Origin: DASZGI01 sp035938995
GTDB taxonomy: Bacteria; Actinomycetota; Actinomycetes; Streptomycetales; Catenulisporaceae
Length of the DNA: 27,203 nt
Direction: 5' to 3'
NCBI RefSeq assembly: GCF_035938995.1
Contig: NZ_DASZGI010000165.1
Span: 1-27,203, forward strand
Under the pieces are notes generated by a model. It saw only the letters and a program-made list of their open reading frames with translations, was not told the origin of the DNA and made no database searches. A program made the position numbers and the translations under genes. Of the stretch, positions 24,899 to 27,203 are shown in pieces. The stretch's first letter is position 1, and each line of letters begins with the position of its first letter.

Positions 24899-24984
24899 CT
24901 CACTATGCTGACGCCCAGGTGGGTACCCCGTACGACGGGGTACGAGAAGGGCCCGGCTACTCGGGCAAGGGGAGACGTGTACCG

Positions 24985-26484
24985 ATGACCGACGGAGTCA
25001 ACTCCGCCATACCCGGGGACGGCGGCGAGGAAGTCGCCGGGCCCGAAGCTCAGGCAGGCGCGCAGCCGAATGCGCAGTCGGCGCCCGGCCAGGAGCCGAC
25101 ACCCGAGTCCCCTGGGTCCGCCGCGCCGTTTTCGGCCTCGGCTGCAGCAGCGACGCCCCCGTCGCCCACCGCACCCGTCGAGCCCGTGGCCGGCGCGTCT
25201 TTCGGCCGCCCGTCCGACCTCATAGCCCGGATTCCCCGCCGCAGCCTCATCATCGCCGGCGGTCTGTTGACCGTGGGCGCCGCTGGAGGCATAGCCGCCG
25301 CCGTCGCCGGTTTCGGCGGCTCGGGTTCGAAACAGCTCCCGGCTGCCCGAGGCGCGTCCGGCGCAGCCCAGGCCGAAGCGAGCGCCTCGCCGTCCCCGAC
25401 CTACCCTCCCGCCGCACTGACGACCGTGCCCGCGAACGGCGCCTCGAACGTCGACCCGTCCAAGCCGGTCACCGTGGCGGTGGCGAACGGCACCATAACG
25501 TCCGTCGAGCTGTCCGGTGGGCAGACCACTACAGGCACCCTCTCCGACGACAAGACCACGTGGACGTCCGACGGCGCGCTTCAGATCAACACCGCCTACA
25601 CGCTCCAGGTACAGGCGGCGGGTAAGGACGGTAAGGCGGTCTCCGCGAGCGCGTCATTCTCCACTTTGAAGCCCACCGCGACTCTCGGCGTGGTCGAGAT
25701 GTGGCCCGGGGACGGGACGAGCGTCGGCGTCGGACAGCCGATCCGCGTGCAGTTCAGCAACTACGTGCCCGCGGCGTACCGGGCCGAGGTCGAAAAGGCC
25801 TGCGTCGTCACCACGAACCCGGCCGTCGCCGGCGCCTGGTCCTGGGTGCAGGACGACATGATGGACTGGCGGCTGCAGAACTTCTGGCAGACCGGCACGA
25901 CGGTCTCCGTCGCGCTGAACCTGGCCGGGGTCCGGGCCGGAGAGCACCAGTACGGGGTGAAGGACCACACGCTGAACTTCACCATCCGCGGCACCGACCT
26001 GCGGCTGATCGTCGACACCAAGGCATTCCACGCCACCTGCTACCAGAACGGCCAGGTGATCCGGACCTTCCCGATCGACACCGGGATGAACGACCCGCGA
26101 TTCATCACCTGGAGCGGGACCATGGCGGTGCTCGGCCAGGGCAACCCGGTGGAGATGAAGGGCGACTACGGCAACGGCGATAAGTACGACGAACTGGTGA
26201 ACTGGGCGACCCAGATCACCTATTCGGGTACGTATGTCCACTCGGCGCCCTGGGACGGGCAGATCGGCTACGTCAACTCGTCGCACGGCTGTATCCACTG
26301 CCGTCCCGTCGACGCGACCTGGTTCTACAACCAAGCGCACGTCGGCGACGTCGTCCAGGTCACCGGCACAAGCAAGAACGTCGCGGTAACCAACGGCTTC
26401 GGCGACTACGGCGTCGCCTGGTCCACCTGGCTAGCCGGCTCGTCATACGGTGCGACCATCGGCGGCAAGCCCGCCAACACCTGA
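24985..26484 (+). CDS. L,D-transpeptidase (YkuD domain) with Ig-like domains
   Basis: Cell-wall enzyme that makes 3-3 peptidoglycan crosslinks in characterised relatives. 499 aa from the ATG at 24985 (GGGGAG about 10 nt upstream). Residues 1-85 are a cytoplasmic Ala/Pro-rich region, then one membrane anchor (about 87-110), a Ser/Pro linker, Ig-like domains (about 140-335), the YkuD catalytic domain (about 337-462) and a C-terminal extension. Active site: His419 and SHGC (433-436) with nucleophile Cys436. The residues after it read IHCR, where the usual motif has Asn or Arg two places after Cys; here that place is His438, with an extra Cys439 and Arg440. Monocistronic, after the ctaCDF terminator. 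Its last codons and stop are part of a tandem repeat. Confidence 0.93.
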   Translation: MTDGVNSAIPGDGGEEVAGPEAQAGAQPNAQSAPGQEPTPESPGSAAPFSASAAAATPPSPTAPVEPVAGASFGRPSDLIARIPRRSLIIAGGLLTVGAAGGIAAAVAGFGGSGSKQLPAARGASGAAQAEASASPSPTYPPAALTTVPANGASNVDPSKPVTVAVANGTITSVELSGGQTTTGTLSDDKTTWTSDGALQINTAYTLQVQAAGKDGKAVSASASFSTLKPTATLGVVEMWPGDGTSVGVGQPIRVQFSNYVPAAYRAEVEKACVVTTNPAVAGAWSWVQDDMMDWRLQNFWQTGTTVSVALNLAGVRAGEHQYGVKDHTLNFTIRGTDLRLIVDTKAFHATCYQNGQVIRTFPIDTGMNDPRFITWSGTMAVLGQGNPVEMKGDYGNGDKYDELVNWATQITYSGTYVHSAPWDGQIGYVNSSHGCIHCRPVDATWFYNQAHVGDVVQVTGTSKNVAVTNGFGDYGVAWSTWLAGSSYGATIGGKPANT

Positions 26485-26665
26485 GCCGGAGACCCGTGAG
26501 GCCTGCGCCCTCGCCTCGCCCGCTCGCCCTCCGCTCTGCCCGGCCACCCCTTGATCTGCTCCGCAAGCCTGCCAACACCCGAGCCGGAGGCCCGCGAGGC
26601 CTGCGCCCGCGCTGGGCCTCGCCCGCTCACCCCCCGCTCTGCCCGGCCACCCCTTGATCCGCCCA
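26465..26665. repeat. ~100-bp tandem duplication overlapping the transpeptidase stop codon
   Basis: Copy 1 (26465-26562) starts inside the last codons of the transpeptidase gene; copy 2 (26563 to about 26665) has the same order of blocks: GCCAACACC, GAGCCGGAG, GAGGCCTGCGCCC, CTCGCCCGCTC and CGGCCACCCCTTGATC. The period is 98 at the left end and 103 at the right because of a 5-bp indel. The TGA stop of copy 1 is CGA in copy 2. Downstream (26666-26817) I see no ORF and no confident promoter. Confidence 0.85.
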
Positions 26666-26817
26666 CACTGCACCCTGCTGCACCCCCGCCGCTCGCTTTG
26701 CAGTCGCCGTCAAGCCCCCGTCAACTCGAAGAACTGACATCCTGTGGCGTCACAGCCCATTCGTGGTTACCGTTCGGTACATAGGCAGTGCGGCGCCTAG
26801 CTGGAGGCGAGCGGAGC

Positions 26818-27203
26818 ATGGGCACGTGGCAGGTCGGACCGTTCGACAACGACGTCGCCATGGACTTCTTCGACGAGGTCGAGGAGACCCCCGACGTCCA
26901 AGTCCCCCCGAGGCTGCGCGAGGTGCTGGTCGCGGCGGTCGAGCGCCCCGGCACCCTGGAGCTGTCCGAGGGCCACATCGCCTTCGCCGCGGCCTGCCTG
27001 GTCGCCGCTGGCCGCTCGAGGGCCGCGAACACCGGCAACCCGTCCGTGGACGCCTGGCTCGCCACGCACCGCCCCCTCGTGACCGCCGAGGACCAGCGCG
27101 TGGCGCTCGCCGCACTCGACCGGGTGACCGGCACCGAGAGCGAGTGGATGAGCCTCTGGGCCGCGTCCCCCTCGCAGGCCGCGCTCAAGGAGCGGATCGA
27201 GTC
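26818..27203 (+). CDS. DUF4259 protein, cut by window edge
   Basis: 128 residues visible. The ATG at 26818 has GGAGG about 10 nt upstream. The N-terminus MGTWQVGPFDNDVAMDFFDEVEE is the DUF4259 signature, a helical family of unknown function often encoded singly in actinobacteria. No signal peptide or membrane segment. The C-terminal end lies outside the window. Confidence 0.85.
   Translation, partial: MGTWQVGPFDNDVAMDFFDEVEETPDVQVPPRLREVLVAAVERPGTLELSEGHIAFAAACLVAAGRSRAANTGNPSVDAWLATHRPLVTAEDQRVALAALDRVTGTESEWMSLWAASPSQAALKERIE

Overview
The window is a high-GC (about 70% by eye), tightly packed actinobacterial chromosome segment. GTG and TTG starts, Ala/Pro-rich linkers, a PspA-PspAA-HtpX-PspAB cluster, lipoprotein-type CtaC and a four-helix CtaF all point to an actinomycete. 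From memory, the gene order resembles the Streptomyces core region running from the cytochrome oxidase genes to lpd/sucB, so this looks like vertically inherited core genome of Streptomyces or a relative such as Catenulispora/Actinospica. No phage, IS transposase, CRISPR, rRNA or tRNA was found.

Layout, left to right. 1-3177 (minus): lpd followed by sucB, the E3 and E2 subunits of 2-oxoacid dehydrogenase; sucB is cut by the window edge inside its active-site motif. 3510-3851 (plus): a small conserved actinobacterial protein. 4046-5572 (minus): leucyl aminopeptidase pepA. 5870-7009 (plus): glycine-cleavage T-protein gcvT, preceded by a striking 110-nt nested inverted repeat. 7052-9557 (minus): cobU-cobT-cobS, the lower-ligand assembly steps of cobalamin synthesis. 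9613-9837 (plus): a small conserved protein. 9852-10847 (minus): an aldo/keto reductase. 10917-11522 (minus): a DUF3043 membrane protein. 11734-14648 (plus): pspA-pspAA-htpX-pspAB, a membrane-stress module. 14888-16180 (plus): a membrane-anchored, apparently degenerate EEP-family protein. 16266-17447 (minus): nadA. 17650-18006 (plus): an ErpA/HesB-type Fe-S carrier. 18007-18971: nearly 1 kb without a gene, with a 183-bp tandem duplication and a strong terminator hairpin. 18972-19730 (minus): a lipoprotein. 19888-21372 (minus): a cysteine desulfurase fused to a TusA domain. 21705-24809 (plus): ctaC-ctaD-ctaF for the aa3 oxidase. 24985-26484 (plus): an L,D-transpeptidase. 26818 to the edge (plus): a DUF4259 protein.

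Functional threads: central carbon and one-carbon metabolism (sucB, lpd, gcvT; Lpd also serves the glycine cleavage system as L-protein), B12 assembly, membrane stress, Fe-S supply beside a Fe-S enzyme (nadA, ErpA-like carrier, desulfurase-TusA), and aerobic respiration. No new multi-gene system is evident. The points most worth a second look are the nested hairpin before gcvT, a second inverted-repeat element after pspAA, a CobT that appears to lack its catalytic glutamate, an EEP-fold protein lacking several catalytic residues, and a recurring pattern of short tandem duplications at gene 3' ends.
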